Assembly (NCBI GenBank): GCA_014360945.1
Contig: JACIWM010000003.1
Span: forward strand, 1-36,489
Length of the DNA stretch: 36,489 nt
DNA from: Candidatus Bipolaricaulota bacterium
GTDB lineage: Bacteria; Bipolaricaulota; Bipolaricaulia; Bipolaricaulales; Bipolaricaulaceae
Direction of reading: 5' to 3'
A program made the translations under genes and the position numbers. The notes under the pieces are model-generated. The model saw only the letters and a program-made list of their open reading frames with translations, ran no database searches and was not told where the DNA came from. Below, in pieces: positions 1 through 10,244 of this stretch (its first letter is position 1; every line of letters starts with the position of its first letter).

Positions 1-567
1 GCTGAGACCCAAGTAGATCGTTATTCCACAGGAAGCAACGCACGGCGCCGCACAAGCAGGGCACCGATAAAGCTTCACGTACGGGGTGCACCAGGAGATT
101 GCACAGGACTTGGAAGAGGGACCCCAGCATCCGAAGAAAAAGAACGGGAAGAAGCAGCACGGCTGGCAACAATCGGGCCGGGCCACGATCTTCACGGTGT
201 TTTCATACTCGCCCGTGGTTGTGGATACGATGATCTTGTAAAAACCGGGCTCCACAGGATTGCCATTGACATCCACCTGCTTCCATACCCATTTCCCCGG
301 AGCCACCGGTGCGGGAAAGACCTCCTGGTACACGACATTCCCGTCCAGGGTGGCCACGCGCCATCCTGTGACTTGGATTTGTGGACCGGTACAGCAGCAA
401 CAAAAAAGGCCAAACGGAACAACCAGTTCAAAACAAACGTCCTCACCCTGCCAGAATGCTGTGTAACACGGAGGCTCCGTGGTGGTAACGCAAGGGGCAC
501 ACCATTGCCCTGTGCCCAATACCCCTAACGCCGCCACCCCCAACACCATTGCCAAGACCGTCCTCAT
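1..567 (-). CDS. Cys-rich secreted protein with FlgD-Ig-like core, C-terminus runs off window start (partial)
   Basis: Open frame from ATG at 567 through position 1 (189 codons, no stop; absent from the ORF track because it is partial). Reads MRTVLAMVLGVAALGVLGTGQWCAPC...FCCCCTGPQ...GKWVWKQVDVNGNPVEPGFYKIIV...DCCQPCCFFPFFFFGCW.... N-terminal signal peptide, about 19 Cys, and upstream SD GGAAAGGAGGTG. Confidence 0.75.
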   Translation of the reverse strand, partial: MRTVLAMVLGVAALGVLGTGQWCAPCVTTTEPPCYTAFWQGEDVCFELVVPFGLFCCCCTGPQIQVTGWRVATLDGNVVYQEVFPAPVAPGKWVWKQVDVNGNPVEPGFYKIIVSTTTGEYENTVKIVARPDCCQPCCFFPFFFFGCWGPSSKSCAISWCTPYVKLYRCPACAAPCVASCGITIYLGLS

Positions 568-598
568 TTCCCACACCTCCTTTCCTTCAGTTTACACC

Positions 599-626
599 GG
601 AGGGCAGCCGTGAGTTTCAGCCCTCC
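599..626. repeat. Inverted repeat GGAGGGC-N14-GCCCTCC in the putative 5' UTR of the Cys-rich gene
   Basis: Perfect 7-bp arms at 599-605 and 620-626. Confidence 0.5.
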
Positions 627-629
627 TTC

Positions 630-657
630 ATGGTATGTGGAATAGTCCCAAGGTCAA
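630..657 (-). promoter_or_regulatory. Putative sigma70-type promoter TTGACC-N16-TACCAT for the Cys-rich gene
   Basis: On the minus strand, -35 at 657-652 and -10 at 635-630; lies between the 2-HADH stop and the Cys-rich gene's SD. Confidence 0.45.
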
Positions 658-667
658 GTGATGCTCG

Positions 668-1657
668 TTACGCTTGCGCGCTTAAAGTCTCCCAAGCTTC
701 CGGGTTGACCAAGGTGGGAGGGCGACGGCCGGACAACGCGGCAAGGACGTTGTCCACGGCTAACGAAGCCATCCTTCTCCGGGTAGCCCAAGTGGCCGAA
801 CCAATGTGCGGGGTGAGGACTACGTTTCGCAGCGTCAAGAGCTCCGGATGCACCTGAGGTTCGCGCTCAAATACATCCAGGCCCGCAGCGAGGATGCGTC
901 CCTCTTTTAGGGCCTGGGCCAGAGCCGCCTCATCCACCACCGGACCCCGGGCCACGTTCACCAAAATTGCCTCCCTTTTCATCAGGGAAAGCTCACGGGC
1001 ACCAATGAGGTGATACGTCTCCTGGGTCAGGGGAACGCACAGCACCACAAAATCGCTTTCTCTAAGGAGCTCGTCCAGTGAAACGTAGCGTGCGCCCAGA
1101 TCTTTCTCGGCCTCGGGTTTTCTGGTGCGGGAGTGATAGAGGATGGTCATGCCAAAGCCGCGGCCCCGGCGAGCCACGGCTTGACCGATGCGCCCAAACC
1201 CCACCACTCCCAAAGCTCGCCCATACACATCCACCCCCATGTGCTTGGGCAGAAAGGTCCAGCCCGGAAAGCCCTCGCGCCGAAGATCTTCATCCGCTTC
1301 GACAATGCGGCGAGCCGCAGCCAAAAGGAGGGCCCAGGCCAGATCCGCCGTGGCCTCGGTAAGGACCTCGGGCGTGTTGGTGACAAGGATTTTTCGACGC
1401 GTGGCGGCGTCGATATCGATATTGTCAACCCCGACCCCCAAATTGGCCACAATCCGCAGCTTCGGAAGAGCCTGTAGAACTTCCTCATCGATGCGGTCTA
1501 CCAAAAGGATGATCAACGCTTCCGCGTCTTTGGCGAACTCCACAAGCTCGGCCTTGCTCAAAGGTTTTCCCTCATGAACGCGGACCTCGTGCCCGGCTTC
1601 TTTGAGCCTTTCAAGTTCCTCCGGAAAAAACCTCGTGGTGATCGCAACTTTTCCCAT
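668..1657 (-). CDS. D-isomer-specific 2-hydroxyacid dehydrogenase (glyoxylate/hydroxypyruvate reductase-like)
   Basis: Start revised to MGKVAITTRFFPEE. NAD-binding GVVGFGRIGQAVARR, NVARGPVVDEAAL and TPHIGSAT motifs. Confidence 0.9.
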   Translation of the reverse strand: MGKVAITTRFFPEELERLKEAGHEVRVHEGKPLSKAELVEFAKDAEALIILLVDRIDEEVLQALPKLRIVANLGVGVDNIDIDAATRRKILVTNTPEVLTEATADLAWALLLAAARRIVEADEDLRREGFPGWTFLPKHMGVDVYGRALGVVGFGRIGQAVARRGRGFGMTILYHSRTRKPEAEKDLGARYVSLDELLRESDFVVLCVPLTQETYHLIGARELSLMKREAILVNVARGPVVDEAALAQALKEGRILAAGLDVFEREPQVHPELLTLRNVVLTPHIGSATWATRRRMASLAVDNVLAALSGRRPPTLVNPEAWETLSAQA

Positions 1658-1679
1658 TGTTCCCCCTTCCAGGGCAAGT

Positions 1680-2582
1680 CTAACCGAAACGAGAAAGAAG
1701 AAAGAGGGTGAGGGAAAGGGTGCCCAAGGAGAAGGCCGTGGAAAGAAGCAGACTTGCGGCGGCCAAGTCTGGCTTGTGCCGGTACTGGGCGGCAAGGATG
1801 TAAGCATTGACGGCGCTGGGCACACTACCCTCGATGATGAGGCTGGCCCGGATCAGACGGTCCCCCGTAAACAGGAAGGCCAAAGGCCAAGCCAACGCCG
1901 CGCCCAGGATCAGCCGGGCCCCGGCCAAAATCAGCGCCGGCCTGGCCAAAGCTTTGAAGTCCACCGCCGCTAGTTCCAGCCCCAAAAGAAGAAGGAACAC
2001 GGGTATGGCAGCTTGAAAAAGAAGTTGAGTGGCTTGAGCCAAAATCCCCGGCCAAGCCTGGGTCACTCGCATAAGTGCTCCAAGTCCCACGGCGTACAAC
2101 CAGGGTGCACCCAATATGTTTTTTCCAAAATCTCGCCAGCGCCCCTTTCCCTGCCAAGAAGCAATTCCCACTCCCAATGTGGCCAAAAGAACGGTGTTTG
2201 TGGCAAGAAAAATCACACCCACGTCCATGGCCCTTCGGCCGTAGGCGAAGTAAAGGATGGGCAATCCAAGATTTCCGCAGTTTCCGAAGGTCAGAAGAAG
2301 GCTAGTTACACGCTGACCCCCAAGATCGCCCGGAAATAACACGCGGCCAGCAACCAATGAGGCAAGGAACATCAGACCGTAGTGGACAAGCACGAACAGC
2401 GCTACGAGTCCGGCCTCTCCAGCGGGAAGCTGGGAAGTGCGCAATGTTTCGAAGATCAGGGCTGGCGAGAGAAGCCAGAAGCTAAGCTTTACAAAGGGAT
2501 CGGTTGGAATTTTTCCGAACCGGCCCAGGGCATAGCCCACGGCCACCAAAAGAAACGTGGGACCAACGGCCTCGATGATCAC
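1680..2582 (-). CDS. AEC (auxin efflux carrier) family transporter
   Basis: Hydrophobic multi-TM protein, VIIEAVGPTFLLVAVGYALGRFGKI...SPALIFETL. Likely GTG start at 2582, because the upstream part of the listed ORF overlaps the divergent gene. Confidence 0.8.
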   Translation of the reverse strand: MIIEAVGPTFLLVAVGYALGRFGKIPTDPFVKLSFWLLSPALIFETLRTSQLPAGEAGLVALFVLVHYGLMFLASLVAGRVLFPGDLGGQRVTSLLLTFGNCGNLGLPILYFAYGRRAMDVGVIFLATNTVLLATLGVGIASWQGKGRWRDFGKNILGAPWLYAVGLGALMRVTQAWPGILAQATQLLFQAAIPVFLLLLGLELAAVDFKALARPALILAGARLILGAALAWPLAFLFTGDRLIRASLIIEGSVPSAVNAYILAAQYRHKPDLAAASLLLSTAFSLGTLSLTLFLLSRFG

Positions 2583-2614
2583 GGCCCTAAGCCTACGAAA
2601 AAGTAGGCAAGGTT

Positions 2615-2620
2615 TACAAT
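2615..2620 (+). promoter_or_regulatory. Putative -10 (TACAAT) 7 nt upstream of ATG 2628; leaderless candidate
   Basis: TACAAT-tgcagtg-ATG; no SD-like purine run. Confidence 0.45.
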
Positions 2621-2627
2621 TGCAGTG

Positions 2628-3140
2628 ATGAGGATCGGGATTACTGGGCATCCCGGGGTGGGAAAGACGACGCTGGTGAAAAGAGTTTTGGCGGCTGTGC
2701 CCCTTAAAGCTGGGGGCATGATCACCGAGGAGATTCGCAAGTGCGGGTATCGCGTGGGTTTTCTTTTGCGGGACGTGGCCACCGGAAAAGAGGGGCTTTT
2801 GGCCCACCGTCATCACTGCGATGGGCCGGAGTTCGGGAAATACCGGCTTTGCCTGCGGGATTTAGAGGAAATTGGGGCGGCAGCCATCGAACGGGCTGTA
2901 GACGAAGCAGAGCTAATCGTGATCGACGAGGTGGGTCCAATGGAATTGCGATCGCCGCGGTTTATTTCCGCAGTGGAGCGGGCTTTGGAAAGCAAAAAGC
3001 ACCTTCTGGTTACGGTGCACCGCGCCTCAAACCACCATCTTGCTTATCGAATCCGCCATGAGGTCGATCACTTGATCCGTCTAACCAAGAGCAATCGAGA
3101 GGAGAAGATCCAGGAGGTTATTCGGCTTTTTTCGGGCTAA
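2628..3140 (+). CDS. THEP1-like nucleoside-triphosphatase (NTPase)
   Basis: MRIGITGHPGVGKTTLVKRV Walker A; GGMITEEIRKCGYRVGFLLRDVATG and IDEVGPMEL are typical of THEP1. Confidence 0.9.
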   Translation: MRIGITGHPGVGKTTLVKRVLAAVPLKAGGMITEEIRKCGYRVGFLLRDVATGKEGLLAHRHHCDGPEFGKYRLCLRDLEEIGAAAIERAVDEAELIVIDEVGPMELRSPRFISAVERALESKKHLLVTVHRASNHHLAYRIRHEVDHLIRLTKSNREEKIQEVIRLFSG

Positions 3141-3834
3141 TCCACACCGGCCCGGGCAGGTTATAAAAATCCTTGTAAAACTGACGAAAAACGTGCTCCA
3201 GCTCACGCATAATCCGATCCACATCCTCCTCCTCACGGAGGTTTGGATCGGGAAGAATGGGGGAGGCGAAATGCACGGCGATCCATCGTTTCTTCAGGGT
3301 CTGCCAAAGGGCATGAGGAAACCCTCGCCAAATCGGAAGGTTCTCCGCTCCCGGCTCGTAAATCAGGGCGTTCTCCAGGCCCACAGGGATGAGGGGAACC
3401 CCTGCTCGTCTGGCCAAGAGGGCGGCACCTTGGTAAAGGCGACGTTCCCAGAATTTGTCTCCCTCTGGGAAGACCATGAGGGACCCGCCCCTTTTTAGAT
3501 ATTGCACAGCTTTCTCCAGAGTTCTCGAGTTCACCGCGTGCTTGCGCAGGGGATCCTGGGTAACCCCGAACCGCCAAAACGCTCGACAGAGGAAGCGCAC
3601 TATGGGATTGGGCCAGTCCATGCTATACAAGGCCCAGCCACGCCAGTGGCCGCTTGCCCTGGTGACGAAAAGTGGCTCGAACCCGCCCACATGGGTCACG
3701 GCCAATACACAGGGCCGCGATGGCCTTCGACCAATGCGCTTTGTTTTCACCACTGTGGTGATGAGGAAAGTAAAAAGAATGTATAAAAGCCAAAAAAGCT
3801 CAAGAACGGGCCGGGCCAAAATTTCTGTGATCAT
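3118..3834 (-). CDS. Lysophospholipid/1-acylglycerol-3-phosphate acyltransferase (PlsC-like)
   Basis: THVGGFEP (HX4E variant of HX4D), MVFPEGDKF and GVPLIPVGL blocks; N-terminal TM. Confidence 0.8.
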   Translation of the reverse strand: MITEILARPVLELFWLLYILFTFLITTVVKTKRIGRRPSRPCVLAVTHVGGFEPLFVTRASGHWRGWALYSMDWPNPIVRFLCRAFWRFGVTQDPLRKHAVNSRTLEKAVQYLKRGGSLMVFPEGDKFWERRLYQGAALLARRAGVPLIPVGLENALIYEPGAENLPIWRGFPHALWQTLKKRWIAVHFASPILPDPNLREEEDVDRIMRELEHVFRQFYKDFYNLPGPVWISPKKAE

Positions 3835-4554
3835 TCAGACTTGGCGCACAAGCCGCCAATAGTCTTCAGCGGTGAGGCGTCCGCGACGCAAAGCCACATC
3901 CAGCCAGAACCAAAACGCCAAAAATCCTGCCTTCCACCGGAGCTTGACGAACCGCCTGTTTGATGTGTAACAAACCATATTCGGCACGAATCGAACCTTC
4001 CCAATTTTTTTGAGGTTCAAGGAAAGCCAAAAGTCCGGGGAGGCGAGGTGCCCGAACTTTTCATATCCGCCAACCTCGATATACGCCTCTTTATGAAACC
4101 CGAAATTTGCGGCGCCGGTAAGGTGAACCCCAAAAAGCCTGGAAAAGATGGCCAAAACACCATAGCCAAAAGCCTCCAGCTCTTTTAACGGCGTGGGGCT
4201 TTCTCGAAACCCCATGGGGCCGTAGGCAGCAACGGTACCTGGCTTACTAAGGGCGCGCACCATTTTCGCAAGCCAGGTAGGAGGGTAGATGGTATCGGCG
4301 TCGGCGCCGGCCAAGAACTCCCCACGGGCCGAAAGAAATCCGCGATGCATGGCCCACACTGCCCCGCGCCGCTCCTCAAAAAGAACTAGATCCGCATGCT
4401 GACGAGCGATCTCCAGGCTTCTATCGGTGCTGCCGTTGTCCACTACAATGAGCTCGTAATCCTTAAATGTCTGGGCTCGCAAAGATTCTAAAGTAGTCCG
4501 AAGGTTTTCCTCCTCGTTGAGCACGGGAACAACTACGGTGATTATGGGCCTCAT
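3835..4554 (-). CDS. Glycosyltransferase family 2
   Basis: Start revised to [31 protein letters not shown] and GADADTIYPP motifs; ATGA overlap with the upstream GT. Confidence 0.88.
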   Translation of the reverse strand: MRPIITVVVPVLNEEENLRTTLESLRAQTFKDYELIVVDNGSTDRSLEIARQHADLVLFEERRGAVWAMHRGFLSARGEFLAGADADTIYPPTWLAKMVRALSKPGTVAAYGPMGFRESPTPLKELEAFGYGVLAIFSRLFGVHLTGAANFGFHKEAYIEVGGYEKFGHLASPDFWLSLNLKKIGKVRFVPNMVCYTSNRRFVKLRWKAGFLAFWFWLDVALRRGRLTAEDYWRLVRQV

Positions 4555-5681
4555 GCTCTTTCTCGCCGGGCTTTGTGCCAAGTTTGACTTTTGGTGAAGG
4601 CGTTGACAAATGAAATAAGAATAAGGGCTTGGATCCAAAGATGGACAAAAACGAGGCCGATCAGGGTGTTGACCAATGCCTCCTTCCATGGCGGGATGTC
4701 AAGGTAGTAGGAAAGGACTACTCCCAAATACAACGCCGCTAGGTACCCAGGAAGAACGAAGGGGACAAGAAGCCACCTTCCCAACCCAAGATCCGCCCAT
4801 AACAAAAGCCACGGGAAGTATATGACCAAAGCCAAAAGGGTCATGAGCAAGAGGTAGTTTAAGTGACCACGCTTGATCTCTTTCACCATTTCCCGAATTC
4901 CACCGGTAAACCAGCGCAAAAATTGGCGAAAAAGATCGGAGAAGCCGGGCGCATACTGAATGAGGCAGAAAGGGCCGCGCACAAATTTCGCAAAAATTCC
5001 GAGTTTGGCCAACCGCGTTCCCAACTCGAAGTCGTCCACTAAGGAATTGGGATCGAATTCTCCGGCTTTCTCCAAAACTTCGCGGCGTATAAACAGCCCA
5101 CATGTGGTGAATACTGGACGCCAAAAAATCCCGGAGAAAACATAGGCTCTCGATAAAGAAAAAAACAATTCCTGAAAAATTATGGCCAACGTCCGCCTTG
5201 CGTTGTATGCCATGAAATCCCCAAAGATCACGGGGTTTTTAGGGTGGCTCGCCAACGCATGATAGAAACGGAGGGCTTCGGGCGTAAGCCTGGCATCAGC
5301 ATCTAAGAAAAGAACCACGTCGCCGGTCGCGTGTTTGAGAGCATAATTCAAAGCTGCGGGCTTTCCACGTCGATAAGGATCGGGAAGAACCAAAAGCTGC
5401 GGGATCTCCTGTTTTAACCGGGCGAGAATTTCCGGGGTGTGGTCTGTGGAGGCATCCACCACGATGATCTCCGCGTCCGGCGCAGCCTGGGCCAGAGAAC
5501 ACACGGTTTTTTCAATCACCGCCTCTTCGTTGTGGCTGGCGATGATCACCGAAAGCTTTCCCGGCGGGGCCGTATGGTTCACCGCCTCTTTAAGAGTGCG
5601 AAAGTTTCGCCAAAGGGCGAGAAAGGCAAGAATAACTCCTACGAAAGCCCCAGAAAAAAGGCTCACTAAACTTGGGTTCAT
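4551..5681 (-). CDS. Membrane-anchored glycosyltransferase family 2
   Basis: N-terminal [50 protein letters not shown]-terminal TMs. Confidence 0.88.
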   Translation of the reverse strand: MNPSLVSLFSGAFVGVILAFLALWRNFRTLKEAVNHTAPPGKLSVIIASHNEEAVIEKTVCSLAQAAPDAEIIVVDASTDHTPEILARLKQEIPQLLVLPDPYRRGKPAALNYALKHATGDVVLFLDADARLTPEALRFYHALASHPKNPVIFGDFMAYNARRTLAIIFQELFFSLSRAYVFSGIFWRPVFTTCGLFIRREVLEKAGEFDPNSLVDDFELGTRLAKLGIFAKFVRGPFCLIQYAPGFSDLFRQFLRWFTGGIREMVKEIKRGHLNYLLLMTLLALVIYFPWLLLWADLGLGRWLLVPFVLPGYLAALYLGVVLSYYLDIPPWKEALVNTLIGLVFVHLWIQALILISFVNAFTKSQTWHKARRERA

Positions 5682-8563
5682 CTGGCCACAATGGACACGA
5701 GCTTTTCCGGAACAGCAATGACCCGCTCGATCTTTTTCCCCTCAAGACGCTTTTGTACCTCCGGGTCAGAGAGGACCAATTCTTCCAGGACCTTGGGGTC
5801 AGCAGCTTTCGTCCGAGCCAAACGCAAACGCAGCCGGACCTTACCGTTGATCTGCACAGGGATCTCCACCTCCGCCTCCTCCAAAGCCCGAGGGTCATAT
5901 TCCGGCCACGGCGTTTCCAGCACGGATTTTCCCTCTCCCAACCTTTGCCAGAGCTCCTCACAGATGAACGGGGTGAATGGGGAAAGAAGTAAGATCAAAT
6001 CGCGCAAAGCTCGGCGCAAAAGCTTCGGATCGGCTTTGGGGGCCTCTAGATAAGCGGAAAGATCGTTGGTGAACTCCATGATTGCGGCGATGGCCGTGTT
6101 GAGAGCGAGCCGCCCCTCGAACTCCGCGGTCACCTTTTTGATTGTGGCATGAAGCTTGGCCCATATAGCCCGGTCCTCGCTTCTGAAGCTCTGAGGATCG
6201 GGGTCTTCGCGGATCTGCCCGGCTCGATCGATTATGTCCAAAGCCATGTTCCAAAACCGGTTCAAAAAGCGCCAGCATCCCCGCACACCTTCCTCACTCC
6301 ACTCGATCTCTTTCTCCGGAGGGCCCATAAAAAGGGTATAGAGCCGTTCCGTATCCGCTCCGTACTCTTCAATGAGCTCGTCCGGGGAGACCACATTCTT
6401 TTTGGACTTGGACATGGCCACCACGGAAACGACGAGCTCTGACCCGCACTTGGGGCAGCGATTGCCCGGCTGCACCTCCTTGGGAGGAATCCAGTGGTGG
6501 GTGGGACACCAATAGGCGGGATAGGTAACCATCCCCTGGGTGAAAAGCTTTTTGAACGGCTCATCGAAGGATAGGAGACCCAAATCATGGAGGAATTTGG
6601 TGATGAATCGGGCATAGAGGAGGTGAAGAATAGCGTGCTCCACACCGCCCACATAAAGATCCACGGGAAGCCATTTGTTCACGAGCTCCGGATCAAACGG
6701 TCGCTCCGTGTCCTTTGGGGAGACGAACCGCAGGAAGTACCAAGACGAATCCACAAATGTGTCCATGGTGTCCGTGTCGCGCCGGGCGGAACCGCCGCAG
6801 CGAGGGCATTGAGTGGGGATGAACTCCGGAATGTCCGCAAGCCCAAGCTTTCCGATGCGATTTACCTCGGGAAGGAGGACAGGAAGATCCTTCTCCGGCA
6901 CGGGAACGATCCCGCATTTCGGGCAATGGATCATGGGAATCGGTGCTCCCCAATAGCGCTGCCGGGAGATGAGCCAATCCCGGAGCTTGTAGGTCACCGT
7001 TCCCTTCCCCAAACCTTTTTCCGCAAGCCATTCCACAGTTCTTTTCACCGCTTCCGTGCCGGGGGTGCCGGAAAGCGGGCCGGAGTTGATCATTTCTTCG
7101 TACTCCGCGTGGAAAAGAAAGGCCCGAAGATGCGGCTCATCCCAAAAGATTTCGGCCACTGTGCGTTTATCCTTAAATTTCGGCGCAACGCTTTGCAATT
7201 TGGCCAAGGCACGACGTTCTTCAGCAATGCTTCCGATATTGATCACCTCGTCCGGGAAAACGACGTGCCAGCCTCGACCGATTACGAAAGCCCACCCGCT
7301 GGGGACTAGATGCTTTTGCAAAAGGCTTAAGACCTGCGAAATATTTTGGGCAGCGCCAGCGATAAGAAGGGCCCCATCTTTCTCGTCAACGTACACCTCA
7401 AGCTCTTTTAAAGCGGGCTCGAGAGAGGAATGGAAGCTCTGAGCTGGCACAACGGCGCGGAATTCTTGGGAAGGATGAGCGATGACCGGAATCACGGGAA
7501 GGCCGTATTTCAAGGCAAACTGGAAATCGCGCTCATCGTGGGCAGGAACGCCCATGACGGCCCCGGTTCCATAGCCCATGAGGACATAATCAGCAATCCA
7601 AATGGGGATACGTTCACCGGTTGCGGGGTTGACCCCATAAGTCCCTAAAAAGACACCGGTCTTCTCTTTCTCCGTGGAGGTGCGCTCCACCTCGGTCATG
7701 CGCTCCGCTGCCGCGCAATAGGCCTTTACCTCTTCCGCCCTCTCTGGCGCGGTCAATTGCGGCACAAGAGGATGCTCCGGAGCCAGCACAAGGAAGGTCG
7801 CGCCCCAGAGCGTGTCCGGCCGGGTGGTGAAGACCTTGATTTCAGGGCCCTTTTCCGTGGGGAAAAGGATTTCCGCCCCTTCCGAGCGGCCGATCCAGTT
7901 CTCCTGCATCTTCTTTACGTGTTCAGGCCAATCGAGCTTCTCCAAGTCCCGCAAAAGCCGCTCGGCGTAGGCGGTGATACGGAAATACCATTGTTCAAGC
8001 TCGCGCTTTTCCACAAGGGAATTGCAACGCCAGCACCGGCCGCCGATCACCTGTTCGTTGGCCAGCACCACCTCGCAATGCGGGCACCAGTTGACCTTGC
8101 CCTTGGCCCGATAGGCCAGGCCCTTTTCGTAAAGTTTCAAAAAGATCCACTGGGTCCATTTGTAGTAATCCGGCTCGCAGGTGGCGATCTCTCGATCCCA
8201 GTCGTATTCCACGCCCCAAGCCCGAAATTGCCGTTTGAACTCTCGAATGTTTCGCCAGGTCCAGTCACGAGGATGCACACCTTGTTCGATGGCCGCGTTC
8301 TCCGCAGGAAGCCCGAAGGCATCCCAGCCCATGGGGTTGAGAACGTTCCAGCCCCGCATGAGGAGAAAACGCACAATGGCATCGCCGAGGATGTAGTTCC
8401 GGCCATGCCCGGCGTGAAGCTTCCCCGAGGGATAAGGGAACATGTTGAGGTAGTAGAACTTCTTGCGGGCATCGTGGATTTTGGCCTTGAAAAATCCGCG
8501 TTCCCGCCAAAAATCCCGCCATTTTTCCTCGATCGCTTTGTGGTCGTAGGGAGGGCGGCTCAC
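5678..8563 (-). CDS. leuS: Leucyl-tRNA synthetase with large CP1 insertion
   Basis: [21 protein letters not shown], Zn-type CPHC...[32 protein letters not shown]. Confidence 0.97.
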   Translation of the reverse strand: MSRPPYDHKAIEEKWRDFWRERGFFKAKIHDARKKFYYLNMFPYPSGKLHAGHGRNYILGDAIVRFLLMRGWNVLNPMGWDAFGLPAENAAIEQGVHPRDWTWRNIREFKRQFRAWGVEYDWDREIATCEPDYYKWTQWIFLKLYEKGLAYRAKGKVNWCPHCEVVLANEQVIGGRCWRCNSLVEKRELEQWYFRITAYAERLLRDLEKLDWPEHVKKMQENWIGRSEGAEILFPTEKGPEIKVFTTRPDTLWGATFLVLAPEHPLVPQLTAPERAEEVKAYCAAAERMTEVERTSTEKEKTGVFLGTYGVNPATGERIPIWIADYVLMGYGTGAVMGVPAHDERDFQFALKYGLPVIPVIAHPSQEFRAVVPAQSFHSSLEPALKELEVYVDEKDGALLIAGAAQNISQVLSLLQKHLVPSGWAFVIGRGWHVVFPDEVINIGSIAEERRALAKLQSVAPKFKDKRTVAEIFWDEPHLRAFLFHAEYEEMINSGPLSGTPGTEAVKRTVEWLAEKGLGKGTVTYKLRDWLISRQRYWGAPIPMIHCPKCGIVPVPEKDLPVLLPEVNRIGKLGLADIPEFIPTQCPRCGGSARRDTDTMDTFVDSSWYFLRFVSPKDTERPFDPELVNKWLPVDLYVGGVEHAILHLLYARFITKFLHDLGLLSFDEPFKKLFTQGMVTYPAYWCPTHHWIPPKEVQPGNRCPKCGSELVVSVVAMSKSKKNVVSPDELIEEYGADTERLYTLFMGPPEKEIEWSEEGVRGCWRFLNRFWNMALDIIDRAGQIREDPDPQSFRSEDRAIWAKLHATIKKVTAEFEGRLALNTAIAAIMEFTNDLSAYLEAPKADPKLLRRALRDLILLLSPFTPFICEELWQRLGEGKSVLETPWPEYDPRALEEAEVEIPVQINGKVRLRLRLARTKAADPKVLEELVLSDPEVQKRLEGKKIERVIAVPEKLVSIVAR

Positions 8564-10011
8564 AGGAGACCTCCTTTCACCAGGTTTTCCGCAGCAGCCA
8601 AAACTTTCGCCACCTCTTTGGCGTCATCCATCTCACAATAAAGACGAAGGATGGGCTCTGTCCCGGAGGCCCGGAAAAGGACCCAGCCTCGGTCGAACCG
8701 CAATTTTATTCCGTCCAAATCTTCCACAGTTTTCACCACATGACCGGCCAGCTCTTCCGGGGGTTTTTTCGCAAGCTTTTCCATCACGGCCAGTCTATCG
8801 GGAAGGTGCAGGTCCCGACGAGAATAGTAATGAGGACCAAAGCGCGCGAAAAGCTCTTGAATGAGCGCGGATAACGGCTTTCCGGTGACGGAGACCGATT
8901 CCAAAAGGAGGAGGTTAGACAGGATTCCATCCCGTTCGGGCAAATGCCAGGAATATCCGTAGCCGCCGGACTCCTCCCCGCCAAACATGGCCTGGCCCGT
9001 GACCAATCCCTCCACAGCCCATTTGAACCCGATCTTTATCTCGTGGCAAGGCACGCCTTCTTCCTCCGCGATTTTTTTGACCATATCCGTAAGAGCAAAG
9101 GATTTCAGGACCGGTCCGCGAATTTTTCGGTGGTGGAAGAGATGCCAAAGGAGGAGGGAGGCGGTGCGGTGGGTGTCCACAAACTCCCCGGTTTCGTCCA
9201 TGGCCGCGGCGCGATCGCCGTCGCCGTCGGTCACAAGGCCCACGATGATGCGTCCGCGTACCCGCCCGCGCATTCCTCGGATCACCGCCCGCAATGGTCC
9301 CATGTTCTCTGCGATGGGTTCCGGCTTTTTTCCGCCAAAGAGGGGATCGCGACCGGCACGAATGGCCAAGAACGGAAGGCGAAGCTCCCGCAAAATCTCG
9401 ACCAGATACCCCCGAGCCGAGCCGTACATGGCATCCACTACGGGGAAAAGCGGAGCCCGTCGAATCGCCCCCAAATCCACGGCCTTCCTGATTTTCTCCA
9501 AATAGGCTTCACGAATGGATTGGGTTGGGATCGTATTGTCAACAAGGGGAGGCGGAGAAGGAGGAAGGCGGGCCTCGATCTCCTTCGTGATCTCCTCGGT
9601 GGCGGAGCCGCCGTATTCCGGCTTGAACTTGACCCCGTTGTATTCCGGAGGGTTGTGGGAGGCGGTGATCATCACCCCGCCAGCCAGGCCTTCTTGGCGC
9701 ACGAAAAAGGAAAGGGCCGGGGTGGGAACGGGCTCAGCGGTGATCCACGCCGGCACTCCACCCGCAATTAAAGCGCGAGCAAGTTCTGTCGCAAATTCTC
9801 GGGAAAGGAAGCGCGTATCGTATCCCACCAGGACCCCGGCCTCCGCGGGCCGCCACGTAACCCCCCACTCCCGATAGACCCGCATCTCCTTCCGCTGCGG
9901 ATCGCGAAGATAGGCGGCCAAGGCTGCTCCGACCCGGCCCACATTGGCGAACGTGAAATCCCGGGCGATCACGCCCCGCCATCCATCCGTCCCGAACTTG
10001 ATCTCGCTCAT
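8560..10011 (-). CDS. Phosphoglucomutase/phosphomannomutase family protein
   Basis: [60 protein letters not shown]. Confidence 0.93.
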   Translation of the reverse strand: MSEIKFGTDGWRGVIARDFTFANVGRVGAALAAYLRDPQRKEMRVYREWGVTWRPAEAGVLVGYDTRFLSREFATELARALIAGGVPAWITAEPVPTPALSFFVRQEGLAGGVMITASHNPPEYNGVKFKPEYGGSATEEITKEIEARLPPSPPPLVDNTIPTQSIREAYLEKIRKAVDLGAIRRAPLFPVVDAMYGSARGYLVEILRELRLPFLAIRAGRDPLFGGKKPEPIAENMGPLRAVIRGMRGRVRGRIIVGLVTDGDGDRAAAMDETGEFVDTHRTASLLLWHLFHHRKIRGPVLKSFALTDMVKKIAEEEGVPCHEIKIGFKWAVEGLVTGQAMFGGEESGGYGYSWHLPERDGILSNLLLLESVSVTGKPLSALIQELFARFGPHYYSRRDLHLPDRLAVMEKLAKKPPEELAGHVVKTVEDLDGIKLRFDRGWVLFRASGTEPILRLYCEMDDAKEVAKVLAAAENLVKGGLL

Positions 10012-10244
10012 CGCCGCGCCTTTCTCCTCAAGCTCCCCAAATCAACGCGCTCCACATGCGGGGGAATCTTCACCCCATCGCTTTCCAAAAGTTCGACGAT
10101 GAGTTCCACGGGAATCGCCGTCTCCAGCCAAAGGTCCTCCACCCGCACTACACCGTTTCGCACCGGAACCCGCTCCAGTGCCCGTTCCAGAGCCTTGCAA
10201 TAGCTCTCCCGAAGCCGGGCCAACTCCTCTTCAAGCTCCGCCAT
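10008..10244 (-). CDS. Small hypothetical protein (78 aa)
   Basis: MAELEEELARLRESYCKALERALERVPVRNGVVRVEDLW...; start coupled to the upstream stop (TGATG) and ATGA overlap with the downstream gene. Confidence 0.65.
   Translation of the reverse strand: MAELEEELARLRESYCKALERALERVPVRNGVVRVEDLWLETAIPVELIVELLESDGVKIPPHVERVDLGSLRRKARR

Noticed and set aside
192-500. 102-aa minus-strand ORF in the track
   Set aside because: Out of frame with the partial Cys-rich gene, which has a signal peptide, SD and domain-like sequence.
7757-8641. 294-aa plus-strand ORF opposite leuS
   Set aside because: Shadow ORF; the leuS frame carries unmistakable HIGH-type and editing motifs.
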